Shown piece by piece: positions 45,886 to 54,501 of a DNA stretch of 64,000 nt. This stretch comes from Microbacterium sp. SS28. Its GTDB lineage: Bacteria; Actinomycetota; Actinomycetes; Actinomycetales; Microbacteriaceae. The stretch is from positions 496,001-560,000 of the forward strand of contig NZ_JAKWJP010000004.1 in assembly GCF_022761035.1 (NCBI RefSeq). Reading direction: 5' to 3'. Position numbers and translations under genes: made by a program. Positions within the stretch are counted from its first letter, which is position 1; every line of letters starts with the position of its first letter. The notes beneath the pieces are model-generated. The model saw only the letters and a program-made list of their open reading frames with translations, searched no databases and had not been told where the DNA came from.

Positions 45886-47171
45886 GCGGGCGGCGCATTC
45901 GGCTGGCGGTGGTGGGCGGCGGCTCGACCTACACGCCCGAGCTCGCGGACGGTATCGCTCGCCTCGGCAAGACCCTCCCCGTCGAGGAGCTCGTGCTGGT
46001 CGACCCCGACCCCGCACGCATTGAAATCGTCGCGGGGCTCACATCGCGCATACTCGCGGCTGCCGGCAGCACCTGCCGCGTCACCACGACTGCCGACATC
46101 TCCGCGGCCGCGGAGGGCGCGGACGCAGTGCTCGTGCAGCTGCGCGTCGGCGGGCAGGCCGCGCGCGGTCGCGACGAGAGCTGGCCGCTTGAGTGCGGCT
46201 GCATCGGGCAGGAGACGACGGGGGCCGGCGGACTGGCCAAGGCACTCCGCACGATCCCCGTCGTGCTCGACATCGCCCGTCGGGTGCGGGCCGTCAACCC
46301 CGACGCGTGGATCGTCGACTTCACCAATCCCGTCGGGATGGTCACTCGTGCGCTGCTCGACGACGGGCATCGCGCGGTCGGCCTGTGCAACGTCGCGATC
46401 GGCTTCGAGCGGCTCTTCGCTTCGGTGCTCGGCGTCGAGCCGGAACGAGTCGAGCTCGACCACGCAGGGCTCAACCACCTCAGCTGGGAGCTGGGCGCGC
46501 GCATCCGGCATGACGACGGGACAGCCACCGAGGTGCTTGATCGTCTCATCGACGCGCACGGCGATGCGCTCGTCGATGAGATCGAGCTGCCGCTCCCCCT
46601 GCTGCGCTCCGAGCGCGTCATCCCCTCGTACTATCTGCGTTACTACTTCCAGCACGACGAGCTCGTGTCGCTCGCAGCCGACCGGCCCTCGCGCGCCGCG
46701 CAGGTCGCGGCGCTGGAGGCAGAATTGCTCGAGCTGTACGCCGATCCGGCACTCGACCACACGCCCCCGCAGCTGCGCGGCCGTGGCGGTGCGTACTACT
46801 CGGATGCCGCGGTCGGCCTGCTCGCGAGCCTGCTCGGCACGGGCGCAGCACGCGATCACATCGTGAACGTGCGCAACCGCGGCATCCTGCCGTTCCTCGA
46901 CGACGAGGCGGTCATCGAGGTGCGTGCGAAGGTCGGACCGGACGGCATCCTCCCGCATCCGGTGCCCGCGCCACCCCCACTCGTCTCGGGGCTTGTCGCG
47001 CATGTCTCGCGCTACGAGCAGCTCGGCGTGGAAGCCGCCCTGCACGGCGGTCGCGACCGCGTGGTGCGGGCGCTCCTCGCGCATCCGCTCGTCGGGCAGT
47101 ACGCGACCGCGCAGGCGCTCGCCGACCGGCTCATCGCCGAGAACAAGGAGTGGCTGCCGTGGGCGCAGTGA
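45882..47171 (+). CDS. Glycoside hydrolase family 4 (6-phospho-glycosidase type)
   Basis: The product is 429 aa. The NAD-binding motif 'VVGGGSTYTPELADG' starts near residue 10, followed by 'DFTNPVGMVTRALLD', the metal/catalytic 'GLCNVAIGFERL' and 'AGLNHLSWE', all as in GH4. These enzymes use NAD+ and Mn2+ to cleave phosphorylated (rarely free) alpha- or beta-glycosides through an oxidation-elimination route in the cytosol. The start overlaps the ROK gene by 4 bases. With an ABC importer and a kinase beside it, the substrate may be phosphorylated inside the cell. Confidence 0.92.
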   Translation: MSGRRIRLAVVGGGSTYTPELADGIARLGKTLPVEELVLVDPDPARIEIVAGLTSRILAAAGSTCRVTTTADISAAAEGADAVLVQLRVGGQAARGRDESWPLECGCIGQETTGAGGLAKALRTIPVVLDIARRVRAVNPDAWIVDFTNPVGMVTRALLDDGHRAVGLCNVAIGFERLFASVLGVEPERVELDHAGLNHLSWELGARIRHDDGTATEVLDRLIDAHGDALVDEIELPLPLLRSERVIPSYYLRYYFQHDELVSLAADRPSRAAQVAALEAELLELYADPALDHTPPQLRGRGGAYYSDAAVGLLASLLGTGAARDHIVNVRNRGILPFLDDEAVIEVRAKVGPDGILPHPVPAPPPLVSGLVAHVSRYEQLGVEAALHGGRDRVVRALLAHPLVGQYATAQALADRLIAENKEWLPWAQ

Positions 47172-48205
47172 ACGAACCGCGACTGCTCGCATTCGACGGC
47201 GGCAACAGCAAGACCGACGTGCTGCTCGTCGCCCTCGATGGCACGGTCCTCGCGCGCGCGCGTTCGGGGCCTTTCACACCTCACCTCATCGGCGCGGGCC
47301 CCGCCGTCGCGACGGTGGCACCTGCCGTGGAGCATGTGCTCGCGATCGCCGGCCTCACCGGGGTCGACGTCGTCGCCGGCTATCTTGCCAACGCCGATCT
47401 CCCGGAGGAAGAGGTGGCGATCGCCGACGCGATCGCGGCCTACGGGTGGGCACCCCGGGTCGAGGTGCACAACGACACGTTCGCCATGCTCCGTGCGGGC
47501 ACCGACGCCGCAACGGGCGTTGCGGTCGTCTGTGGGGGCGGCATCAACTGCGTCGGGATCGCGCGCGACGGGCGTCACGTGCGCTACCCCGCACTCGGCC
47601 GCGCAACCGGCGATTGGGGCGGCGGGGTCGCGATCGGCGAAGAAGTGCTCTGGCATGCGAGCCGCGACGAGGACGGCCGCGGCCCGGCGACCCTGCTCAC
47701 CGAGCTTGCCGCACGGCACTTCGGATGCTCGTCCGCCGTCGAGGTCGCCACAGGCATGCACCTCGGCACCATCGATCGTGATCGCATGCACGAACTCGTG
47801 CCATTGCTGTTCGCTGCGGTCGACGCGGGCGACTCCGTCGCGGCCGGAGTCGTGCAGCGTCAGGCCGAAGAGATCGCACTGCTCACGATCACGACAGTCC
47901 GCCGCATCGACGCGCTCGACGCGCCCATCGACATCGTGCTGGGCGGCGGCATGCTCACGAGCCGTCACCCGGCGCTCATCGAGCCCGTGCTCGAACGCAT
48001 TCGCGCGGTCGCGCCGCGGGCCGTCGTCTCGATCGTCGCCGATGCGCCGATCGTCGGCTCCGCGCTTCTGGGCCTCGAGCACCTGGACTCGCTGGTGGGA
48101 CAACGCGGCTCCGCGTCCGCCCGCCGTGAACGGCTGCGGGCCACGCTGGACACCCCTTACGAAGTGCGCGGGCACGACACGCACGAGCTCGTGGCCAGCG
48201 CATAG
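47159..48205 (+). CDS. BadF/BadG-type sugar kinase (N-acetylglucosamine kinase-like)
   Basis: The product is 348 aa. I chose GTG 47159 because AAGGAG ends 8 bases before it; the gene overlaps GH4 by 13 bases. The ASKHA fold is clear: 'LLAFDGGNSKTDVLLVAL' (phosphate 1), 'VAVVCGGGINCVGI' (phosphate 2), 'GRATGDWGGGVAIGEE' and 'DIVLGGGML'. Relatives phosphorylate GlcNAc or other amino sugars with ATP. Here it may phosphorylate a monosaccharide or a disaccharide for GH4. Its stop codon ends on the first base of the second importer repeat. Confidence 0.88.
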   Translation: MGAVNEPRLLAFDGGNSKTDVLLVALDGTVLARARSGPFTPHLIGAGPAVATVAPAVEHVLAIAGLTGVDVVAGYLANADLPEEEVAIADAIAAYGWAPRVEVHNDTFAMLRAGTDAATGVAVVCGGGINCVGIARDGRHVRYPALGRATGDWGGGVAIGEEVLWHASRDEDGRGPATLLTELAARHFGCSSAVEVATGMHLGTIDRDRMHELVPLLFAAVDAGDSVAAGVVQRQAEEIALLTITTVRRIDALDAPIDIVLGGGMLTSRHPALIEPVLERIRAVAPRAVVSIVADAPIVGSALLGLEHLDSLVGQRGSASARRERLRATLDTPYEVRGHDTHELVASA

Positions 48206-48230
48206 CGTCGGGCCCCGGTGGGTCTGTAGT

Positions 48231-48271
48231 AACGAAGAGAGCGGATGCTGTTGGCATCCGCTCTCTTCGTT
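48231..48271. terminator. Bidirectional terminator, copy 2
   Basis: Identical to the hairpin at 37370-37410 (18-bp stem, 5-nt loop). Here it lies between the convergent kinase gene and the second importer operon. Confidence 0.88.
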
Positions 48272-48281
48272 GTTTGTGGGG

Positions 48282-49109
48282 TTATTTGATGCTGCCGGCG
48301 GTGAGGCCTTCGGTGATCTGTTTGTTGAAGGCGATGTAGATGATGATCATCGGGATGGTGACGATGGAGAGTGCGGAGAAGAGCAGGCTGTAGTCGGTGA
48401 CGTAGCGGCTGGAGAATGCGAGGAGGCCTGTGGGGATGGTTTTGAGTTCGTCGTCTTGGATGTAGAGCAGGGCGAGGAGGAATTCGTTCCAGCAGGAGAG
48501 GGCGGAGAAGACGGCGACGGTCGCGAGGCCTGGGCGCAGGAGTGGCATGGCGATCATGCGGAAGATGCGGAAGTCTCCGGCGCCGTCGATGCGGGCGGCT
48601 TCGAAGAGTTCTTCGGGGATGGCGTCGAGGAACACTTTGAGGAGGTAGGTCGCGAGCGGGAGTCCCATGGCGGTGTAGGGGATGATGAGTGCCCAGTAGG
48701 TGTCGGTCAGGCCGAGGTTGGTGAAGATCGTGCTCTGCGCGATGAAGTAGGACTGCAGCGGCAGGATCAGGCCGAGGGAGAGTAGGCCGAGCAGCAGTTT
48801 CGCGCCGCGGAAGCGGTAGCGGCTGAATGCGAAGGCGGCGGCGGAGGAGAGCACCAGGATCGCGAGGACTGATACCGAGGTGACGATCGCGCTGTTGAGG
48901 GCGTAGCGGCCGATGTTGCCGACTTCCCATGCTTGCGCCCAGATGGTGAAGTCGATTCCGGTGGGCAGGGAGAACGGGGTGGTGAAGATCTCGGCGTTGC
49001 TTTTGAAGCTGGAGAGCACCATCCAGACGAGCGGGATGAAGAAGACGAGCGCGAGGGCGGCGAGCCCGAGGTAGACGAGGCTTCGGCCGAGGCGGATGCT
49101 CGCGGTCAT
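48282..49109 (-). CDS. Carbohydrate ABC transporter permease (MalG type), copy 2
   Basis: The product is 275 aa and identical to the copy at 37421-38248: six membrane helices and the EAA loop at about 180-212. Here it is the last gene of an operon that begins with the GntR regulator and runs through kinase, SIS, GH84 and binding protein, which links this copy to N-acetylglucosamine-type sugars. It overlaps the partner permease by 4 bases. Confidence 0.92.
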   Translation of the reverse strand: MTASIRLGRSLVYLGLAALALVFFIPLVWMVLSSFKSNAEIFTTPFSLPTGIDFTIWAQAWEVGNIGRYALNSAIVTSVSVLAILVLSSAAAFAFSRYRFRGAKLLLGLLSLGLILPLQSYFIAQSTIFTNLGLTDTYWALIIPYTAMGLPLATYLLKVFLDAIPEELFEAARIDGAGDFRIFRMIAMPLLRPGLATVAVFSALSCWNEFLLALLYIQDDELKTIPTGLLAFSSRYVTDYSLLFSALSIVTIPMIIIYIAFNKQITEGLTAGSIK

Positions 49110-50107
49110 CGGACCAGTTCCTTTTCGATGGGGACGGATGCTGCGCTCGGGGCGGGCGCGGGTGTCGGGGTCTGCGCGGCCGTCTTTCGTGCGGCGGCCC
49201 GTGCGGCGTTTCGTGCGGACTTGCGTGCCGACCGCTCGTCGTGGTCGCCGCGGCGGCGGAGGGCGGTGGCGGTGAGGCCGATGGTGACGACGACGGCGGT
49301 GAGGACGACGGCCATCGCGGAGCCGTAGCCGACTTGGCCGGTGTGGAACACGGACTCCACGAGGTAGGTGGTGGGGATCTCGGTCGCGTGGTAGGGGCCG
49401 CCGTTGGTGAGGACGTAGAACAGGTCGAAGGATTGGAATCCGCCGGTGACGCAGAGCAGGATCGCGACTTCGATGGAGGTGCGGATGATGGGGACGCGCA
49501 CGCGCCAGAAGATGGTGCTCTCTTTCGCTCCGTCGAGGCGGGCGGCTTCGACGACCTCGGTGGGGACTTGGCGGAGCGCGGCGTAGAAGATCGTCATGTA
49601 GAAGCCGGCGTAGACCCAGCCGGAGACGACGCAGATCGCCAGCAGCGCGGTCTGTTCGTCGCCGAGCCAGACGCGGGTCCAGTCTTCGAGGCCGAAGGCG
49701 CGCAGGGCGCCGTTGACGAGGCCGAAGTCGGGGTTGTAGACGAAGGACCATAGGACGGCGACGACGACCATGGGGAGCATGACGGGGGTGAAGATCGCGA
49801 CCCGGAACCACAGTGATCCGCGTTTGACGGAGATCGCGATCCCGGCCAGGACGAGGCCCAGCAGCACCTCGACGACGAGGGTGACGAGGATGTAGACGAC
49901 GACGTTGAGGAACGACTGCTGGAAGACGGTGTCGCCCAGGGCCTGCGCGTAGTTGTCGATGCCGACGAAGACGGCGTCGCTGTAGCCGTCCCAGTCGGTG
50001 AGGCTGTAGGCGCCGGTGAAGACGAACGGCATGAGCACGGCGAAGCCGAAGACGGCGAGCGCGGGTGCGATGAACAGATAGGGGGCGAGAGGCCGGTGTG
50101 CCCTCAT
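49106..50107 (-). CDS. Carbohydrate ABC transporter permease (MalF type), copy 2
   Basis: The product is 333 aa and identical to the copy at 38245-39246, with the same GGAGGA ribosome site, EAA loop near 195-222 and Ala/Arg/Pro-rich C-terminal tail. It forms the membrane channel with the MalG-type partner. The tail is Pro/Ala-rich and unusual for the family; both copies share it. Confidence 0.92.
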   Translation of the reverse strand: MRAHRPLAPYLFIAPALAVFGFAVLMPFVFTGAYSLTDWDGYSDAVFVGIDNYAQALGDTVFQQSFLNVVVYILVTLVVEVLLGLVLAGIAISVKRGSLWFRVAIFTPVMLPMVVVAVLWSFVYNPDFGLVNGALRAFGLEDWTRVWLGDEQTALLAICVVSGWVYAGFYMTIFYAALRQVPTEVVEAARLDGAKESTIFWRVRVPIIRTSIEVAILLCVTGGFQSFDLFYVLTNGGPYHATEIPTTYLVESVFHTGQVGYGSAMAVVLTAVVVTIGLTATALRRRGDHDERSARKSARNAARAAARKTAAQTPTPAPAPSAASVPIEKELVR

Positions 50108-50127
50108 GGCGTCCTCCGGTCGTGCCG

Positions 50128-50161
50128 GTGCGGGACCGAGGGGTCTGCCTCGGTCCCGCAC
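50128..50161 (-). promoter_or_regulatory. Intercistronic hairpin, copy 2
   Basis: Identical to 39267-39300: a 14-bp perfect stem with a 6-nt loop between binding-protein and permease genes. Confidence 0.7.
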
Positions 50162-50166
50162 GGGGC

Positions 50167-51435
50167 TTACTTGGCGAGCTGCTCCTGCAGCTGGGTGAGA
50201 GCGTCGTCCGCGGTCGTGCGACCGCCGAGCACTTCGGCGAGGCTGCGGTAGAACGCGTCGGCGACGTCGAGGTCGTAGCCGGTGTCGGGCGGGCTGATGA
50301 CCACGGCCGACTCGGAGAGCAGCGAGTTGAGGCGGATGGTGCGCTCGTCGATCGTCTCGGACGCGGTCGCGGTGACGGGGACGGCTTCGGCCTCGATGAA
50401 GGCGTCGGTGTTCTCGGCCGAGCTGAGCAGCGCGAGGAACTCGGCAGCCTTCTCCTGCTTGTCCTGGCCGCTCTTGGCGTTGACGACGTAGCCGGTGACG
50501 ACGCCGATGACGCTGTCAGGGTCGGCTTCGCCCGGCATGGCGGGCAGGTTGACGAAGTCGAAGTCGAGGTCGGGGGCCTCGTCGATCGCCCAGCTCACCA
50601 GCCAGGAGCCGATCGCGTGCATCGCGGCCTTGCCCTGGAAGAACAGCTGCGCGCCCTCGTTGTCGTCGATCGCGTTGACCGACTCGTTGACGCACTTGTG
50701 CTCGGCGAGGTCCTCGACGTAGCCGAACGCGTCCTGCCATGCGGGGGCGCTGAAGTCGGCTTCGCCGCTGAGCGCCTTGTCGTACTCCTCGTGACCGACC
50801 ACGCGGGAGACCAGGTGGGCGAGCCAGTTGCCCGCGGCCCAGAGGTCTTTGTTGCCGGACGCGATCGGGATGATGCCGTCCGCGGCGAGGGTGTCGCACG
50901 CGTCGAGCAGCTCGTCCCACGACGTGGGCGCCTCGATGCCGGCGGCATCGAGGATCTCGGTGTTGTACCAGAGGACGTTCGTGACGTCGGCGATGTGCGG
51001 CACCATCAGGACCCGGTCATCGACCGTGGCGGCGGCGTACTGGCCCTCGTCGAGGACGCCGGTCAGGGGGCCGTCCTCGATGAACGGGGACAGGTCGGCG
51101 ACGAACCCGTCGGCGTCGCGTTCGAGCAGACGGTTGCCGACCCACTCGAAATAGATGTCGGGCGCGTTGCGGCCGTTGAGGAGGTTGGGCAGGCCGATGG
51201 TCTGGTACATGTCGTCGTCCTGGAAGTTCAGGTCGACCTTCCAGCCATCGTTGTCGGCCTCGAACTGCTCAGCCACCGACTCCCAGACACGGATCTGCGC
51301 CTCACCGGGCGAACCCATCGCAATCCGCAGGGTCTGATCATCCGCAGCCGAACCGCTTCCGGCACAGCCGCTGAGGGCGAGGGCCGCGATGCCGGTCGCG
51401 GCCATCGCGGTGACGAGGGAAATACTTCTGTTCAC
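50167..51435 (-). CDS. Sugar-binding lipoprotein of ABC importer, copy 2
   Basis: The product is 422 aa from GTG 51435, overlapping the GH84 stop by 4 bases (GTGA). The signal peptide and lipobox ('LALSGC', Cys 24) are unrelated in sequence to copy 1, but from 'ADDQTLRIAMGSPGEAQ' on the mature protein is identical. The protein binds a sugar outside the membrane and delivers it to the permeases. In this locus it is made from the GntR-controlled operon and has no promoter of its own that I can see. Confidence 0.92.
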   Translation of the reverse strand: MNRSISLVTAMAATGIAALALSGCAGSGSAADDQTLRIAMGSPGEAQIRVWESVAEQFEADNDGWKVDLNFQDDDMYQTIGLPNLLNGRNAPDIYFEWVGNRLLERDADGFVADLSPFIEDGPLTGVLDEGQYAAATVDDRVLMVPHIADVTNVLWYNTEILDAAGIEAPTSWDELLDACDTLAADGIIPIASGNKDLWAAGNWLAHLVSRVVGHEEYDKALSGEADFSAPAWQDAFGYVEDLAEHKCVNESVNAIDDNEGAQLFFQGKAAMHAIGSWLVSWAIDEAPDLDFDFVNLPAMPGEADPDSVIGVVTGYVVNAKSGQDKQEKAAEFLALLSSAENTDAFIEAEAVPVTATASETIDERTIRLNSLLSESAVVISPPDTGYDLDVADAFYRSLAEVLGGRTTADDALTQLQEQLAK

Positions 51436-52847
51436 TGCTGTTCTTTCTGGGTGAGGAGCAGCTCTTCGGTGAGGGGCTCCGGGTGCGGGTGAGGGAGAGG
51501 GTGGGGGCGGCACAGGCCATCGAGCGTCATGTCGAGCACGTCGCCGAAGATGCGGACGCGCCGGGCGCGGAGATCGTCGAGGAACGGCCAGAGGACGCTC
51601 GCGCCGTCGCTCTCGAGCCGGCCCTCGGCGGTGAGCCGCGCGATGGCCTGCATCGCGGCGGCGCCGACGGCGAAGGCTTCGATCCAGGGCAGGCTCTCGG
51701 CGACGAGCCGCTCGTTCTCGACGGGACCGTCGAGCAGCCGGCGGGCGGATGCCGCGAGCCGGTCGGCGAGCGGGCCGAGTGTGCGCACGGCTCGGTCCGC
51801 GTCGCCGATGAGCAGCCCGAAGGTGTGCTCCTCGAGCGCGAACGTCGCTTCGGGCGCGTCGAGCTGGCTCAGGCAGGAGGACCGGGAGTTGTCGGCGAAG
51901 TCCCGGTAGGCGTCGGCATCGCGCCCGGCGACATCGCGGATCGCGGCATCCCAGCTCGTCTCGGCGTCGTAGTCCGCGGGCGAGGCGAGGTAGTCGGCGA
52001 TCGTCGCGATCGCGATCTTCGACGACTCGAAGCGCTCCATCGCGTTGGCGATGACCCCCTCGGCATTGCCGGCCAAGTCGGCTGCGCGACCTCGGTACGG
52101 GCCGATGTGCAGCTCGTGGCCCATCGCGACGTCGTTGACCGGGTAGTTGTCCCAGTAGGTCGGGCGGCGACCCGTCGCGTGCGTGAAGACACCCGCATCC
52201 GCGGCGTCGAGGGTCGCGGAGCAGATCGCGCGCCCCGTCCAGAAGAGCGCGATGTCGGCGTCGAGCGTCTGGCCGAGCTCGGCGATGTACGGCTCGTCGC
52301 CGTAGCCCCAGTAGTCGGTGGGGCACACGATGAGCGTCGCACCGGGGACGCGAGCCTGCAGGCCTCGGAAGACGAGGTTCGCGAGCGTCGCCTGCCCCTG
52401 CGCGAGGGACGTGTAGCGCGCGATGTCGGCGTCGTGCTGCAGGCGGCCGGGGACGTCGTCGACGAGCAGGCCGAAATGACGGATGCCGAGTGCCGCGACG
52501 GACTGGAGCTTGTCGAGCACGCGCTCGGCGTCCGCGTCGTCGGAGTACCGGATCGTGAGCCCCGGCGAGAGGCAGTAGGTGAGCTCGACGCCGGCCTCCG
52601 CGCCCGCAGCGACGAGCTCGCCGAGATCGGCGAGCGCTTCGGGGCCGTACGGCTGGGCCCAGTCGCGGCGGAGGAAGGGATCGTCCTTGGGGGAGTACAC
52701 GAAGCGGTTCATGCCGCGCGCGCCGATGAAGCGGATCATCTCCAGTCGGTCTGCGTGCGTCCAGGGGGTGCCGTAGAAGCCTTCGACGACGCCCCGGACG
52801 CCGAAGGCCGGCGCCTGCGGTCGCTCAGCGGCGACGCTGCCGCTCAT
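51432..52847 (-). CDS. GH84 beta-N-acetylglucosaminidase (O-GlcNAcase/hyaluronidase type), cytoplasmic
   Basis: The product is 471 aa. The catalytic TIM barrel begins with 'GVRGVVEGFYGTPWTHADR' (about 16-34), and the two catalytic aspartates are in 'GLLVDDVPG' (130-131), which supports substrate-assisted cleavage through the N-acetyl group. 'VCPTDYWGYGDEPY' and 'YWDNYPVND' are also family features. There is no signal peptide, unlike secreted clostridial members, so it should act on an imported amino-sugar oligosaccharide or glycoside. Start and previous stop overlap as ATGA. A Pro/His-rich tail ends the chain. Confidence 0.92.
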   Translation of the reverse strand: MSGSVAAERPQAPAFGVRGVVEGFYGTPWTHADRLEMIRFIGARGMNRFVYSPKDDPFLRRDWAQPYGPEALADLGELVAAGAEAGVELTYCLSPGLTIRYSDDADAERVLDKLQSVAALGIRHFGLLVDDVPGRLQHDADIARYTSLAQGQATLANLVFRGLQARVPGATLIVCPTDYWGYGDEPYIAELGQTLDADIALFWTGRAICSATLDAADAGVFTHATGRRPTYWDNYPVNDVAMGHELHIGPYRGRAADLAGNAEGVIANAMERFESSKIAIATIADYLASPADYDAETSWDAAIRDVAGRDADAYRDFADNSRSSCLSQLDAPEATFALEEHTFGLLIGDADRAVRTLGPLADRLAASARRLLDGPVENERLVAESLPWIEAFAVGAAAMQAIARLTAEGRLESDGASVLWPFLDDLRARRVRIFGDVLDMTLDGLCRPHPLPHPHPEPLTEELLLTQKEQQ

Positions 52848-53581
52848 GGCCGCCGCTCCAGCAGCGTGTCGTTGATCGCGTCGCCCGCATCGATGTTGCT
52901 GCTCGCGAAGACCCTCGGCTCGACTCCGGCGGCGACGACGAGCCCGACGCTCTGGGCGACGATGGCGTTGACGATCGCGGCGCCGACGGCGGTCGAGGTG
53001 GGAGCGACGCGGCGGTCGAAGCCCGGCACTTCGACGGCCGCATCGCCCAGCTCGCCGCGGTTGTCGATTACGATGTCGGCGATCTCGAAGAGCCGCAGCG
53101 AGCCGCCCCGCGCGCTCGTGGCTCGCGAGTGGCTGAGGCTCGTGATCGCAATCACCGTGATGCCTCGGTCGCGCGCCTCTGTCGCGAGCTCGGTCGCCAC
53201 CTGATTGCGCCCGGAGTTCGAGAAGACGAGGAGGACGTCGCCGCGCGACACCCCGTGGTCTTCGAGGATCTCGCTCGCGAGGCCCGGGAGGCGCTCGAGG
53301 CGCGTGCTCAGCGGTGCGTTCGCGTGCAGCATGAGCGCCTCGAAGAGGATCGGCCGCACGTCGACGAGCCCGCCGGCGCGGTAGAAGAGCTCCTCGGCGA
53401 GCATGTGCGAGTGCCCCGAGCCGAAGGCATGGATCTCGCGTCCGCTCTGCAGCGCCCCGGCGACGGCTTCGGCCGCACGCGCGATGGCATCCCACTGAGT
53501 GTCGAGCACCTCCTGGAGGAGCGCCGTGACGCGCGCGAGGTACGAGCGCCCCGGGTCGGTCGAACTCTGTGTGTCGTACAT
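52844..53581 (-). CDS. SIS domain protein (UPF0309-like)
   Basis: The product is 245 aa from ATG 53581; GAGAGG lies 7 bases upstream. SIS features are 'REIHAFGSGHSHMLAEELFYRAGG' (about 48-72), 'VLLVFSNSGRNQVATELA' and 'VIAITSL'. The family isomerises or binds phosphosugars, and members next to N-acetylglucosamine kinase genes may act on GlcNAc-6-P or MurNAc-6-P related compounds. The operon position between GH84 and a sugar kinase supports a phospho-amino-sugar substrate. Reaction not fixed by sequence. Confidence 0.87.
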   Translation of the reverse strand: MYDTQSSTDPGRSYLARVTALLQEVLDTQWDAIARAAEAVAGALQSGREIHAFGSGHSHMLAEELFYRAGGLVDVRPILFEALMLHANAPLSTRLERLPGLASEILEDHGVSRGDVLLVFSNSGRNQVATELATEARDRGITVIAITSLSHSRATSARGGSLRLFEIADIVIDNRGELGDAAVEVPGFDRRVAPTSTAVGAAIVNAIVAQSVGLVVAAGVEPRVFASSNIDAGDAINDTLLERRP

Positions 53582-53583
53582 GG

Positions 53584-54501
53584 TCAACCTCTCGTCCAGA
53601 CATGGATGCCGTCGTCGGCGGGGGAGTGCGCGAGGAGCATCGCGCCGTCGAGGGCGTCGCCGAGCGGCGCCCTCGCGTCGAACACGCCGGGGTCGTCCCC
53701 CAGCCGCTCGACGATCCGGTCATCGAGCTCGGCGCCGAGGCGCCCGAGGATGACGAGCGGCGTGGCGGCGTGTGATCCCGCGTGCCGACGCGCCGCGCGT
53801 GCGACGAGGGCGAGCTCGTCCACGGCGTCGTCGATGACCGTCGTCGCCACGGGATCGCCGGCGCGGGCGGCGGCGAGCACCTCGGGAGCGAAGTGCGCGA
53901 TCTCGTCGACGGCGCGTTCCGAGGAGTGGATACGGATCGGGATGCCGCGCACGGCGCCGAAGCGGGACTCGGCGGCCGACACGAGCAGCGTGGACGGCCC
54001 GCGGCCGTCGGCAGCGCGCAGAGCCGCCGCGATGCCCGCCCGCCCGATCCAGTACGCCCCGCCTTCGTCCCCCAGGAGGTAGCCGTGCCCGCCCAGCAGG
54101 TCGGGAACGGCGTCCGCCGGCCCACGCGTCGCGCACGCGACGCCGGTGCCGACCGAGAGCGCGACGCCCCACCCGCCGGCGAAGGCGCCGGCGTGCGAAC
54201 TGATGCCGTCGTCGCACACCACGACCCGGCCGGCGCCGAGCTCATCGGCCACGAGTCGCGCGAGGTGTGCGCAGCCCTCGTCGTCGGGCACGGTCGTGAG
54301 GCCGAGCACGGCGACGTCGACGGGGTGCGAGCCGGCGATCCGCCACGCATCGGCGACCGCGGCGGCCGTGGCCCGGAGGGTGCGCGGGCCGTGCCAGCTG
54401 ACACCGGGAACGACGCCGCCGCCGCCGGCCGAATCCCGCACACGGATCGCCGACTGGCCGCCGTCCACGGCGAGGACGCTGATTGCGGCATCCGTCGTCA
54501 T
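53584..54501 (-). CDS. BadF/BadG-type N-acetylglucosamine kinase
   Basis: The product is 305 aa. ASKHA motifs are 'VLAVDGGQSAIRVRD' (phosphate 1), 'VALSVGTGVACATRG' (phosphate 2), 'GGHGYLLGDEGGAYWIGR' and a C-terminal 'PLVILGRLG'. It should use ATP to phosphorylate GlcNAc or a related sugar released by GH84. It ends 3 bases before the SIS start and overlaps the GntR gene by 4 bases. It belongs to the same superfamily as the kinase at 47159 but the two are only distantly similar. Confidence 0.88.
   Translation of the reverse strand: MTTDAAISVLAVDGGQSAIRVRDSAGGGGVVPGVSWHGPRTLRATAAAVADAWRIAGSHPVDVAVLGLTTVPDDEGCAHLARLVADELGAGRVVVCDDGISSHAGAFAGGWGVALSVGTGVACATRGPADAVPDLLGGHGYLLGDEGGAYWIGRAGIAAALRAADGRGPSTLLVSAAESRFGAVRGIPIRIHSSERAVDEIAHFAPEVLAAARAGDPVATTVIDDAVDELALVARAARRHAGSHAATPLVILGRLGAELDDRIVERLGDDPGVFDARAPLGDALDGAMLLAHSPADDGIHVWTRG

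Larger units (their letters stand above)
48205..51345. repeat. 3141-bp direct repeat, copy 2 (complete sugar ABC importer)
   Basis: The counterpart of 37344-40484, offset 10861, same orientation. Outside the repeat the sequences diverge at once: to the left is the kinase gene, to the right another signal peptide and the GH84 operon. The first bases include the final G of the kinase stop codon. Confidence 0.93.

Noticed and set aside
37344..51345. The importer copies as ends of a composite transposon
   Set aside because: No transposase, terminal inverted repeats or target-site duplication were seen, and the repeats are ordinary operons. Duplication by homologous recombination is the simpler view.
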